Part shown: positions 26,171-34,703 of the stretch, piece by piece
How positions within the stretch are numbered: the stretch's first letter is position 1
Layout: every line of letters starts with the position of its first letter
Assembly: GCF_035918095.1 (NCBI RefSeq)
Contig: NZ_CP109137.1
Coordinates: 5,148,001 to 5,212,000 of the forward strand
DNA: 64,000 bases
Source: Streptomyces sp. NBC_01750
GTDB lineage: Bacteria; Actinomycetota; Actinomycetes; Streptomycetales; Streptomycetaceae
Direction: 5' to 3'
The notes under the pieces: generated by a model
What the model was told of the DNA's origin: nothing
Seen by the model: the letters and a program-made list of their open reading frames with translations, nothing else
Databases searched by the model: none
Position numbers and translations under genes: made by a program

Positions 26171-27478
26171 GTGCGATGGCGTATGCTTCATCCAACTCTT
26201 CGCCTGCGAATTGCAGTTGGATTCGTAGAGCGTTTCCTCAACACAATTATCACGCCTCTCATGGCCATTTACCTGGCCGCCGAGGTCGGCGCCGCGCTCG
26301 CCGGGTTACTCGTCTTCTTAGCCGTGGGAATATCGGTCGCCGCCAGCCTTTTCGGCGGTCCGGTCGCGGATGCGTACGGCCGCCGTATGCCGCTGATCGT
26401 GGGCACCGCCGGGTCGGCGCTCGCATTCGGGGGAATGGCGCTCTTTAGCTCTCCCTGGATCAATTCGGCCATCTCCGTCTATCTCTTCTACGTTCTCAAT
26501 ACCTCGCTCTCCAGCTTCGCGCTCCCGGCGAATGAGGCGATGATCGTCGACACGACATCGTCCGACGAGCGCAAGGGCATTTACACCCTGCAGTACTGGT
26601 CGGTGAATGTGGCTCTGGCCGCCGGCGCACTGACCGCCGGCTTCCTCTACGCCGACTTCTTCGCGGCCATGCTCGGAGTGGCCGCCGCCATCGCCGGCAC
26701 CGCCGCCCTCGTCAGCGTCCGGTACCTGGCCGAGACCGCGCCGCAGCGCCCCGCGGGGCAGGCGGCCCCAAGGCCCAGCTCCATGCTGAGGATGAGCAGC
26801 CTCATCACCAGTTACACCGGGGTCCTCGAGGACTCCATGTTCCTGCGCCTGGTGCTCGGCATGACGCTCTGGCTGGGCATCGAGATGCAGATGGTCGGCT
26901 ATGTCGCCGTGCGTCTCGCCGAGGACATGAATCCGCAGCAGTTCCTCTCCATCGACATCGACGGATACCGCATGCTCGGTATTCTCCGGTCCGAGAACAC
27001 CCTGCTGATCGTCATCCTTGCGTTCTTCTCGGAGCGGCTCCTTCGTCATCTTCCGGACGGACGGCGCGCCTACTGGGGCATCGCGCTCTTCGCCGCCGGA
27101 ATGGCCGCGCTCGGCTTCAGCAATTCTGTCATGCTGTTGCTCATCGCCGTCGCGGCCCTGACCGTCGGCGAGTTGATGCACATTCCGGTCATGCAGGCGA
27201 TGCTCGCCGACCTGGTGCCGGAGCAGTCGCGGACAACGTATCTCGCGGTCTTCAAACTCAGTATTCAGGGCGGCCTGATCATCGCGTCACTCGGTCTCAG
27301 CTTGAGTGCGGTCCTGCCGCCCTGGGGGATGGCGGCTTCTTTCGTCGCCATGGCCGCCCTCATCATCGTCTCCTACCGACCCGTCATCGCACGTCTTGGC
27401 CAGCCGACTGCGGCCGATGCCACGGATGAGGCGCCGGGGAAGACGACGGGTGAGGCGTCGGTAGCGGAATCTGATTAG
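26171..27478 (+). CDS. MFS transporter, first gene of a six-gene operon
   Basis: Major facilitator superfamily protein of about 435 residues with twelve likely spans. The signature loop between spans 2 and 3 reads 'GGPVADAYGRRMPLIV'; 'FALPANEAMIVDTTSSDER' and 'YWSVNVALAAGALTAGFLY' resemble drug exporters of the MdtH/YajR type. It probably exports the product made by the following enzymes. I chose GTG 26171 (GGGGGA about 9 nt upstream); ATG 26183 is an alternative, and the open frame reaches 26066 without start support. Two nt separate it from the next gene. Confidence 0.85.
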   Translation: MRWRMLHPTLRLRIAVGFVERFLNTIITPLMAIYLAAEVGAALAGLLVFLAVGISVAASLFGGPVADAYGRRMPLIVGTAGSALAFGGMALFSSPWINSAISVYLFYVLNTSLSSFALPANEAMIVDTTSSDERKGIYTLQYWSVNVALAAGALTAGFLYADFFAAMLGVAAAIAGTAALVSVRYLAETAPQRPAGQAAPRPSSMLRMSSLITSYTGVLEDSMFLRLVLGMTLWLGIEMQMVGYVAVRLAEDMNPQQFLSIDIDGYRMLGILRSENTLLIVILAFFSERLLRHLPDGRRAYWGIALFAAGMAALGFSNSVMLLLIAVAALTVGELMHIPVMQAMLADLVPEQSRTTYLAVFKLSIQGGLIIASLGLSLSAVLPPWGMAASFVAMAALIIVSYRPVIARLGQPTAADATDEAPGKTTGEASVAESD

Positions 27479-27480
27479 GA

Positions 27481-28803
27481 ATGAGAAGACCAATGCCCGC
27501 AGTACCCCTGCACAACGTCCATGTCATCATCTTCAACCGGTGGCGGGACAAATACGCCGACTATCTCGCCTACCTCGACCACGACTCCTGCAAGGTCACC
27601 TATGTGACGACCGAGATCGGCCGGTCCGCCGTCCCGGACGAAGCCGCCGAGATCCTGGTCCTCGACGACGTCACCGACTACGACGCGGTACGTGCGGCGA
27701 TCGACCCCGCCGTCACCCGTCATGGCACACCGGAGGCGGTCATCGCCCTGCAGGAGGGCGACCTCGCCGTCGCCTCCCGGCTGCGCGCCGAGTTCGGCTC
27801 GCGGGGGCGGCGCCCGGAGGAGCTGCACCACTTCCTCGACAAGGAGGCGATGCTCGAGGCAGCTCGAAGGACCGGGGTGGCCACGCCCATCTCCGAATTA
27901 GTCGTCTCCCACGGTGAGTTGGAGAATTTCGCCGCCGAAAACGGCTGGCCCATCATCGTCAAGCGCCTGCAGGGCAGGGCCAGCACGGGCATCCAGCGCC
28001 TGGACGGCCCCGCCGACATCGCCGGCCTGACGATCGACGCCGCCGACCCCGTCGTCGTACAGGAGTACCTGCCCCATCGGGTGTGCCACGTCGACGGCAT
28101 CCACACCGGGCAGGACCTCGGCCCCTGGCGGCTTTCCGCGTACGAGAACGTGCCGGACTCCGCGACCACCGGGCCGCTGGCCTTCATGATGGGTGAGCCG
28201 GTCGGCTCGGTCGAGATCGACGACGCCGCCGCCAACGCCGCCGTGGAGAAGTTCCTCAGAGTCGTCATCCCCGGCATGTCGTCGAAGCCGTGGGTGTTCC
28301 ACCTGGAGCTGTTCCTGTCCAAGGCCGCCGACGGCTACGACTGTGTCTTCCTCGAGGTCGGCTGCCGTCCCGGCGGCGGGGACATCCCGTTCGTCTGGCG
28401 GGAGGTGCACGGCATCGACCTGATGGAGCTGGAGTTCCATCTGCAGTGCGACGTGCTGCCCCGGCTGCGGCCGTTCCAGGCCGACGAACCGGTCGGCGGC
28501 TGCCTGCTCGTCCCGCTCTCCGGGCCCCGCCCGTGCCGCATCGCCGCCGCCAACTCGATGGTGGGCACCCCCGGCCCGTACGCCGAGGTCCTGCCGGAGG
28601 TCGGCTCCGTGGTGCCCGATCTTCGCGGCACGTACGAATTCATCGGCGGCCGGTTCCGCTACCGCGGGGAGTCCACCGCGGAGGTCACCCGGCAGATCCT
28701 CGGGACCGCGGCCGACTACGAGGTCCGCCTCGAGCCCGTCGAGGAAGCCGCGCCTGTCGCGTCCAACTCCCAGGTCGCGTCCGCCTCCCCGGTCGGGAGC
28801 TGA
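27481..28803 (+). CDS. ATP-grasp carboxylate-amine ligase A
   Basis: 440 residues with an ATP-grasp fold: N-terminal pre-ATP-grasp domain ('VHVIIFNRWRDKYADYL'), ATP-binding 'WPIIVKRLQGRASTGIQRL' and 'VVVQEYLP', and metal/phosphate residues in 'VFHLELFLSK' and 'CVFLEVGCRPGGGDIPF'. Such enzymes activate a carboxylate as acyl phosphate and join it to an amine. The start is either ATG 27481 or, with better ribosome-binding spacing, ATG 27493. It is followed one nt later by a second ATP-grasp gene; the two share architecture but little sequence. The substrate cannot be read from sequence. Confidence 0.82.
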   Translation: MRRPMPAVPLHNVHVIIFNRWRDKYADYLAYLDHDSCKVTYVTTEIGRSAVPDEAAEILVLDDVTDYDAVRAAIDPAVTRHGTPEAVIALQEGDLAVASRLRAEFGSRGRRPEELHHFLDKEAMLEAARRTGVATPISELVVSHGELENFAAENGWPIIVKRLQGRASTGIQRLDGPADIAGLTIDAADPVVVQEYLPHRVCHVDGIHTGQDLGPWRLSAYENVPDSATTGPLAFMMGEPVGSVEIDDAAANAAVEKFLRVVIPGMSSKPWVFHLELFLSKAADGYDCVFLEVGCRPGGGDIPFVWREVHGIDLMELEFHLQCDVLPRLRPFQADEPVGGCLLVPLSGPRPCRIAAANSMVGTPGPYAEVLPEVGSVVPDLRGTYEFIGGRFRYRGESTAEVTRQILGTAADYEVRLEPVEEAAPVASNSQVASASPVGS

Positions 28804-28804
28804 C

Positions 28805-30028
28805 ATGGCGATACGCATAGCAGTCATCGGGGGCCAGTCCGACATCCTGCGGGCCGCCGCGCACTACGGCCTCGACACCGTCCTCTTCCACGCACCGGGC
28901 AAGGCCGGCCCGGACTCCGCGGAGCTGTGCGAACAGGTCGTCGACGTGGACCTGTTGGACGAGGAGGCCATCGCCGCCGAGGTGCGGAGGGCCCACGCGG
29001 ATCGGCCGTTCCGGCGGGTCCTGACCCTCACCGAACCCGGACTGCTCCCAGCCGCCCGGCTCAATGCGGAGCTGGGCCTCGGCGGCAACAGCCCGCGCAC
29101 GGTCGAGCTGCTCAAGGACAAGTCGGCGATGCGCCTGCTCCTCGCGGACACCGGCCTCTCACCGGTGCGGCACCGCGTGGTGCAGGGCGCCGACGAGCTC
29201 GCCGCGTTCGTGGATGGCCTCGGCGGCCCGGCCATCATCAAGCCGCTTGACCACGGCGGCAGCGCGGACGTCCAGCGCATCGAGGGCCCGGCCGACGCCG
29301 ACGCGGCCTGGCGCGAGGTCAAGCGCGTGGGCCGGTCCCGGATGCTGGCCGAGGAGTATCTGGAAGGGTCCGAGATCAGCCTGGAGGCGTTCTCCGTGGC
29401 AGGCCGACACACCGTCGTGGCGATCACCGACAAGCTGCTCGGCCCCCGCTTCATCGAGTTCGGTCAGGCGGTGCCCGCCGAGCTGGGCCCGGAGCTCACC
29501 GAGGCCTCAATCGCCTTGACCCAGCGCCTCCTTGACGCGGCAGGGCTCGTCGAAGGCCCCTCGCACACCGAGCTCAAGCTCACCCCTGCGGGCCCCCGGA
29601 TCGTCGAGTCCCACAACCGCACCGGCGGCGACAGCATCCCCGAACTGGTCGAGCTCGCCTACGGAGTCGACCTCGTCCGGATGGCCGTCGGGCTGCCGCT
29701 GGAGCTCGAGACCTGGGACCACGCCGTACCGCCCGCCAAGGGCGGCGCGGCCATCCGGTTCATCGAGGCCGACCCGGGGACGGTCACCGCCGTGCGGCGG
29801 CCCACGGCCGAGCGCGACGGCGTATCCATCGCCCTGAAGGCCACCGAGGGCACCGTCGTGCCGCCCCTGACCTGGTCCGTCGACCGGGTCTGCGGCCATG
29901 TCATCGCCACCGGCCGCAGTGCTGCCGAGGCGATCGAGCGCTGTGAGCTCACCCTGCGGGACATCGACGTCGTCACCGCTCCTGCCCCTGCCCCTGCCCC
30001 TGCCCCTGCCCAAGGAGTGCGCCCATGA
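28805..30028 (+). CDS. ATP-grasp carboxylate-amine ligase B
   Basis: 407 residues. Pre-ATP-grasp domain 'IRIAVIGGQSDILRAAAHYG', then 'PAIIKPLDHGGSADVQRI', 'MLAEEYLEGSEISLEAFSV' and 'HTELKLTPAGPRIVESHNR' followed by 'TGGDSIPEL', the Glu/Asn/Arg signature that holds ATP and magnesium in amino-acid ligases such as BacD-like and carnosine-synthase-like enzymes. The C terminus ends in an (Ala-Pro)n tail encoded by five CCTGCC units (29981-30010). Its stop overlaps the next start (ATGA). Probably makes an amide or peptide bond in the same pathway as ligase A. Confidence 0.85.
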   Translation: MAIRIAVIGGQSDILRAAAHYGLDTVLFHAPGKAGPDSAELCEQVVDVDLLDEEAIAAEVRRAHADRPFRRVLTLTEPGLLPAARLNAELGLGGNSPRTVELLKDKSAMRLLLADTGLSPVRHRVVQGADELAAFVDGLGGPAIIKPLDHGGSADVQRIEGPADADAAWREVKRVGRSRMLAEEYLEGSEISLEAFSVAGRHTVVAITDKLLGPRFIEFGQAVPAELGPELTEASIALTQRLLDAAGLVEGPSHTELKLTPAGPRIVESHNRTGGDSIPELVELAYGVDLVRMAVGLPLELETWDHAVPPAKGGAAIRFIEADPGTVTAVRRPTAERDGVSIALKATEGTVVPPLTWSVDRVCGHVIATGRSAAEAIERCELTLRDIDVVTAPAPAPAPAPAQGVRP

Positions 30029-31422
30029 CAGTGGACAGCGAGACAGTGGACAGCAAGGCACCCAGCATCACCATCGTGGGCGCCGGTCTCGGCGGCTCCC
30101 TCATGGCCGTCTATCTGGGCCTGCGCGGCTACCGTGTCTCGGTGTACGAGCGCCGCGAAGACCTGCGCAAAGACACCGACGACAGCAGCGGCCGCTCCAT
30201 CAACCTGGGCCTCTCCGCACGCGGCATCCGCGCCCTGGACAAGGTCGGCCTGCTCGAAACCCTCTGGCAGCACACCGTCCCCATGCGCGGCCGGGTCATC
30301 CACCGGCCGGGCGCGGAACCGGCGTTCCAGGCGTACGGCACCGAGGACAGCCACATCCTCCATTCGATCCTGCGCGGCGACCTGAACTCCACGCTGATCG
30401 ACCGCGCGGAATCCATGCCGAACGTGACCTTCCACTTCCGCAGCCGGCTCACCCGCCTCGACAAGGACAAGGCGGTCGCGTACGTCACCGACGAGGCCAC
30501 CGGCCAGGAGTCGGAGGTCGCCGCGGACGCGGTCATCGGCGCCGACGGCGTGTACTCCACGGTCCGCGCCCAGCTGCACCGAGGTGAACGCGCCGACCTC
30601 CAGCAGGAGTTCATGGAGTGGGGCTACAAGGAGCTGACGATCCCCGCCGCTCCCGACGGCTCCCCGCAGGTGGAGATCGAGGCCCTGCACATCTGGCCCG
30701 GTGGCGCGGGCCTGATCGTCGCGCACCCGAACCGCGACAACTCCCTGACCGGCACGCTGTTCCTGCCGTTCGAAGGCGAGGAGAGCTTCGCTACCCTCAC
30801 CACGCCGGACGCGATCCTGGGCTTCTTCCGCAAGCACTTCCCGGACGCCGAGGCGCTGATCCCCGATCTGCTCAAGGAGTTCGACGCCAACCCCGCCGGC
30901 ACGCTGGTCTGCATCCGTACCAGCCCTTGGCAGCATGACGGCCGGGTCGTCCTGATCGGCGACGCCGCGCACGCGGTCTATCCCTTCTACGGGCAGGGCA
31001 TGAACGCGTCGTTCGAGGACTGCCTGGAACTCGACGCGTGCATCGGCCGCCACCCCGGCGATCTGGACGCGGCCTTCAAGGACTTCGAGGACACCCGCAA
31101 GCAGCACACGGACGTCCTCAACGAACTCTCCAAGCAGAACTTCGTCGAACTCCGCGACCGCCTGGCCTCCCCCTGGCATGTCGCCCTGAAGAAAGCAGAC
31201 TTGGCGCTCAGCAAGGCATTCCCCAAGGCGTGGATGCCGCTCTACACGATGGTCTCGCACACCACGATGCCGTACGGAGACGCGCTCGACCGCGCCGGGC
31301 GGCAGGACAGGGCACTGAAATGGCTGGCGGCCACCGCGGCCACAGGGGCGGCGCTCTCCCTCTTCCGGCTCACGCGCAGGGCCGCCCGGCGCGCGCACCG
31401 CACCACCATGGATGTGAGGTAG
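30025..31422 (+). CDS. Kynurenine 3-monooxygenase-like FAD monooxygenase
   Basis: 465-residue group A flavoprotein hydroxylase. Seen: FAD Rossmann motif 'VGAGLGGSLMAVYLGLRGY', then features close to kynurenine 3-monooxygenase: 'GRSINLGLSARGIRAL', 'GADGVYSTVR', 'EWGYKELTIPAAPDG', 'GDAAHAVYPFYGQGMNASFE', and a hydrophobic C-terminal helix ('KWLAATAATGAALSLF'). The family hydroxylates L-kynurenine at C3 with NADPH and O2. No tryptophan dioxygenase, formamidase or kynureninase is in the window, so any kynurenine must come from elsewhere. Translationally coupled to ligase B. Confidence 0.85.
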   Translation: MTVDSETVDSKAPSITIVGAGLGGSLMAVYLGLRGYRVSVYERREDLRKDTDDSSGRSINLGLSARGIRALDKVGLLETLWQHTVPMRGRVIHRPGAEPAFQAYGTEDSHILHSILRGDLNSTLIDRAESMPNVTFHFRSRLTRLDKDKAVAYVTDEATGQESEVAADAVIGADGVYSTVRAQLHRGERADLQQEFMEWGYKELTIPAAPDGSPQVEIEALHIWPGGAGLIVAHPNRDNSLTGTLFLPFEGEESFATLTTPDAILGFFRKHFPDAEALIPDLLKEFDANPAGTLVCIRTSPWQHDGRVVLIGDAAHAVYPFYGQGMNASFEDCLELDACIGRHPGDLDAAFKDFEDTRKQHTDVLNELSKQNFVELRDRLASPWHVALKKADLALSKAFPKAWMPLYTMVSHTTMPYGDALDRAGRQDRALKWLAATAATGAALSLFRLTRRAARRAHRTTMDVR

Positions 31423-31425
31423 TCC

Positions 31426-32157
31426 GTGCTCATCGACTGGTCCTATCCCGACCGGCTCCTGCTGGAACTCGCCGACTTACCGCGTGACCCGCTGCCCGAA
31501 GCGGTACGCGGCCACGAGGCAGCGCTGCGCACGGTCGCGCGGTGGGCGTCCGACTACCTCACCAACCCGCACCCCGAGCTCGGCCGCAAGGGCCCGGTCT
31601 GCCCGTTCGCCCAGGCCTCCATGGATCGCGGCACCTTCTACCTCGGCCTGTACCGGGGTGTGCCCGCCGACCGTAACGAGGTGGCCGCCACCCTCACGTA
31701 CTACCGGGACTGGTTCCTCGAGATGGGCCCGTCCCGTGGCACCGCCGCACAGTTCCGAACCATGCTCGTCCTCTTCCCCGACGTCCCCGCCGACGACCTG
31801 ACCCGGTTCATCGACGAGAGTCAGGAAGCCCTCAAGATCGACTATGTCTCGCACGGCCTGATGATCGGCGAGTTCCACGACGCCCCACCGGACAAGGCCG
31901 GCCTGTGGAACGACGACTTCCGCCCGCTGCACAGCCCCGTACCGCTCCTGGCGATACGGCACATGGTCCCGACCGACCTGCCGTTCCTGAGCCACGACCG
32001 CGACTACATGGCGGCGTACCTCAGACGCTTCTCGTACGACGACATCCCTGCCCGGCTGCGCGCCATGGTGGACGAGGCCGCCACCACCCTCGGTTTCGAG
32101 GTGCCGAGTCCGACACCGTCGCCGAGGCCGATGGCACACACCGCGGAACTGACATGA
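31426..32157 (+). CDS. Uncharacterised CPF-motif protein of the operon (DUF6875-like)
   Basis: 243 residues, GTG start 3 nt after the monooxygenase gene, no signal peptide or spans. Conserved-looking blocks: 'KGPVCPFAQASMDRGTFYL', 'FRTMLVLFPDVPADD', 'SHGLMIGEFHDAPPD', 'FRPLHSPVPLLAIRHMV' and 'DLPFLSHDRDYM'. I associate this pattern with DUF6875-type proteins of secondary-metabolite clusters but am not certain. The Cys of CPF and the nearby His residues could bind a metal, heme or intermediate. It is the gene in this operon with no predictable chemistry. Confidence 0.7.
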   Translation: MLIDWSYPDRLLLELADLPRDPLPEAVRGHEAALRTVARWASDYLTNPHPELGRKGPVCPFAQASMDRGTFYLGLYRGVPADRNEVAATLTYYRDWFLEMGPSRGTAAQFRTMLVLFPDVPADDLTRFIDESQEALKIDYVSHGLMIGEFHDAPPDKAGLWNDDFRPLHSPVPLLAIRHMVPTDLPFLSHDRDYMAAYLRRFSYDDIPARLRAMVDEAATTLGFEVPSPTPSPRPMAHTAELT

Positions 32158-32166
32158 GGAGGACCC

Positions 32167-33261
32167 ATGCCGGTCACCCCCGGGCCTGACGAGCTCCGCC
32201 GCTATGTGGAGACGAACGAAGCACCGGCCCCCTACCTGGACTTCATCGGCGCGGTCTCCTTCCGGGCCGCGGGCGCGGGCTTCCGCCTCGGGGTCTTCGA
32301 GGAGCTGCACCGGGGCCCCCTCGGCGCGGCTGCCCTAGCGGGGCGGACCGCCACGGACGAGCGTGGCCTCACGGAGCTCCTGGAGGCGCTGGTCAGCTTC
32401 GGCTACCTGACCAGGACCGAGGGATCCGGGGAAGCCGAGGGGACCGAGGTGACGTACGCGAACACCGCCGCCACCGACACCTGGCTGCGCCTCGACGCTC
32501 CCGACGACTACGCCAGCGCCTTCTCCTTCTGGCAGGCCGTCATCGGCGAGCTGTGGACCGACCTCGAGGTGTCGGTCCGCAAGGGCAGCCGGGCCGTCGA
32601 CTTCTACTCCTGGATCGAGCAACGTCCCAGCACACTCCGCGAGTTCCAGACCATGCTCAACGGCCTGGCCGAGTCCCTGAAGGACGACCTCGTCGACCTG
32701 ATCCCGGTCCCGGCCGGCGCCACCCGTCTGCTCGACATCGGCGGCGGCCACGCCCGCTACTCGCTGGCGTTCTGCCGCCGTCACGACCGGCTGCGGGCGA
32801 CGATCGTGGACCTGCCGGGCGCCCTGGCCATCGGCGCCGAGGCCATCGCGGCCGAGGGCATGAGCGACCGGTTCACGCTGCGCGAGGGCGACTGGCTGGG
32901 CGCGGACTTCGGCACCGGGCACGATGTGGCCCTGCTCTTCAACATCCTGCACGGCAACGGAGTCGAGGAGAACAAGGCCCTGCTGCGCGCGGCTGCCACC
33001 AGCGTCGCGCCCGGCGGGACGGTGGCGCTCCTGGAGCCACTGCCCGACGTCGACAAGGCAGCGGGCCGGCTCGGCGAGGCCCATGTGCGGCTGTTCAGCC
33101 TCAATCTCTTCCACACCCAGGGAGGCCGTACGTACAGCTTCGACGAGTACGCGGACTGGCTCACGGCGGCGGGCTTCGTGAACCCCCGCAGACAGGTCCT
33201 GGAGTCGGCCCCCACGGAGTGCTTGATCCTGGCTGACAAGCCCGGGGCCACGGCCGGTTGA
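32167..33261 (+). CDS. SAM-dependent methyltransferase, O-methyltransferase family 2 type
   Basis: 364 residues. A helical dimerisation N terminus ('PYLDFIGAVSFRAAGAGFRL', 'ALAGRTATDERGLTELLEAL') is followed by a class I SAM fold: 'RLLDIGGGHARYSLAFCRR' (motif I), 'ATIVDLPGALAIG', 'REGDWLGADFGTGHDVALLF', 'APGGTVALLEPL'. A strong GAGGAGGA lies 5 nt before the ATG. In known pathways relatives methylate phenolic oxygen or, in actinomycin/sibiromycin-type clusters, the ring of 3-hydroxykynurenine. Next to a kynurenine-hydroxylase-like gene, an aryl methylation is plausible but unproven. Last gene of the operon. Confidence 0.88.
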   Translation: MPVTPGPDELRRYVETNEAPAPYLDFIGAVSFRAAGAGFRLGVFEELHRGPLGAAALAGRTATDERGLTELLEALVSFGYLTRTEGSGEAEGTEVTYANTAATDTWLRLDAPDDYASAFSFWQAVIGELWTDLEVSVRKGSRAVDFYSWIEQRPSTLREFQTMLNGLAESLKDDLVDLIPVPAGATRLLDIGGGHARYSLAFCRRHDRLRATIVDLPGALAIGAEAIAAEGMSDRFTLREGDWLGADFGTGHDVALLFNILHGNGVEENKALLRAAATSVAPGGTVALLEPLPDVDKAAGRLGEAHVRLFSLNLFHTQGGRTYSFDEYADWLTAAGFVNPRRQVLESAPTECLILADKPGATAG

Positions 33262-33289
33262 CCTGACCCGGGCACGGCGGCGGGCCAGG

Positions 33290-33756
33290 CGCCTACTAGC
33301 TCTGGCCTGCTGCTCTGCCCGCGGGTTCGGCGGCGCGAGGTTCGTTCTCCGGCGCGTTGCCGCTGCCGGGCGCCACGAGTCGATCGCTCCCCGATCGCAC
33401 CGATCGGTGTCAGTACGACGGTGAGCGCGACCCCCGCCAGAATCGCCAGGGACGGCGCAGTCACCTTGAGCAGCGCCCCGGAGAGGGTGCCCGAGGCGGC
33501 ATACCCGGCGCCCACAGCCCCGTACATCACGGGGTACGCCGCAGCGAGCTGGGCAAAGGACCGCCGGGTTTGCGGTGGCCGAAGGCGGCATCGAGGAGGG
33601 TGCGGGTGCCGCAGGCCACCAGCACGCTCAGGAAACCACCGTTCCCAGCCCCACTGCGATGTTCGGCAGCGGCAGGTCGAGGAGACCCAGCTCCAAGCCG
33701 TGCGCAGCACGGACAGCCCCCTCGACCCAGTCCCACCCAATGAAGGCGCCATGCAT
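33290..33756 (-). pseudogene. Frameshifted membrane-protein gene
   Basis: On the - strand an ATG at 33756 opens 'MHGAFIGWDWVEGAVRAAHG' and 'LPLPNIAVGLGTVVS' and stops at 33628. Coding sense continues in a second frame ('LSVLVACGTRTLLDAAFGHR') and then a third ('AAAYPVMYGAVGAGYAASG', 'LAILAGVALTVVLTPIGAIG'), ending in an Arg-rich tail. Two or more frameshifts therefore break a gene of roughly 150 codons with two to three membrane spans. It lies directly after the methyltransferase and marks decayed DNA at the operon's right edge. Family not recognised. Confidence 0.5.
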
Positions 33757-33782
33757 CCGTGGCGCAAGGCTCGCGCCGTGCA

Positions 33783-34703
33783 TCAGTCGTTGCAGCCGGG
33801 GCCGTTGCGCGGGTTGATGCAGCTGTTGGTTCCGGGGCCGCCATTGTTGGTGTTCGTGCCGCGTCCGCCGTCCAGAGCGTCATCCCCGGCTTCCCCGAAG
33901 AGCCGGTCGTTGTCCTCGTCACCGTCGAGCCGGTCGTTGCCCCTGCCACCGCGGAGCTCGTCGTTGTCCCTGCCGCCGGAGAGGGTGTCGTCGCCGGTGT
34001 CACCGTAGAGGGTGTCGTTCTCCTCGCCACCGTAGAGGGTGTCGTTCTCCTCGCCACCGTCGAGCCGGTCGTTGCCCCTGCCACCGTGGAGATCGTCGTT
34101 GTCCTCGTCACCGTCGAGCCGGTCGTTGCCCAGGCCCCCGATGAGCTGGTCGTTGCCCGAGTCGCCGGAAAGCTCGTCGTTGCCCGGTTCCCCGCGGAGG
34201 TCGTCGTTGCCCGAGCGACCGCGGAGGTCGTCGTTGCCCAGGCCCCCGATGAGCTGGTCGTCGCCCGAGTCGCCGGAGAGCTGGTCGTTGTCGGCGTCAC
34301 CGTTGAGGGTGTCGTTGCCCGGGCCACCGCAGATGCGGTCGTTCCCCCCGAGTGCGTAGACCGTGTCGTTGCCTCCGAGTGCGAAGATCACGTCGTTGCC
34401 GGGGGTCCCGACGATGATGTCGTTCTTCTCGGTGCCCACGATGGTGGGCCTGGTGTCCTCGCAGTTCGAGGTGGTCCCGTGCGTGGCTGCCATCGGTGTT
34501 CCCTGCGCGGCGGCCGTGGTCGATTTCCTCGGTGATCCCTGTGTTCCCGGTGTGGCCGCCGTCGTGGAGGTGGAAAAGACGAACAGCCCTCCGGTGACGA
34601 GGGCGACGATTGCGGGGAAGGACCGAGGACTGCCACTGCGCCGGCCGGAGCACTCAGCTCGAGCCGTCTTCGGGCGGTCGCCGGACGGGCGGGGCTCGAA
34701 CAT
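33783..34703 (-). CDS. Secreted RTX (calcium-binding nonapeptide repeat) protein
   Basis: 306 residues. A long basic N terminus and one hydrophobic span ('FPAIVALVTGGLFVFSTSTT') give a signal or anchor; from about residue 88 to 290 there are about twenty tandem nonapeptides of GGxGNDxLx type ('GLGNDRLDG', 'GGEENDTLYG'), the parallel beta-roll that binds Ca2+. There is no catalytic domain. Cys are near the two ends ('NCEDTRPT', 'SCINPRNGPGC'). The DNA repeats are near-identical 27-nt units, so copy number may vary. AAGGAG lies about 11 nt before ATG 34703. No type I secretion genes are nearby; export is likely Sec-dependent. Confidence 0.88.
   Translation of the reverse strand: MFEPRPSGDRPKTARAECSGRRSGSPRSFPAIVALVTGGLFVFSTSTTAATPGTQGSPRKSTTAAAQGTPMAATHGTTSNCEDTRPTIVGTEKNDIIVGTPGNDVIFALGGNDTVYALGGNDRICGGPGNDTLNGDADNDQLSGDSGDDQLIGGLGNDDLRGRSGNDDLRGEPGNDELSGDSGNDQLIGGLGNDRLDGDEDNDDLHGGRGNDRLDGGEENDTLYGGEENDTLYGDTGDDTLSGGRDNDELRGGRGNDRLDGDEDNDRLFGEAGDDALDGGRGTNTNNGGPGTNSCINPRNGPGCND

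Noticed and set aside
26171..33261. The operon as an actinomycin-, anthramycin- or sibiromycin-type cluster
   Set aside because: No tryptophan dioxygenase, formamidase, kynureninase or NRPS genes are present; ATP-grasp ligases replace them.
33783..34703. The regular 27-nt repeats as a CRISPR array
   Set aside because: Units are contiguous without spacers and encode GGxGNDxLx in frame; they are protein repeats.
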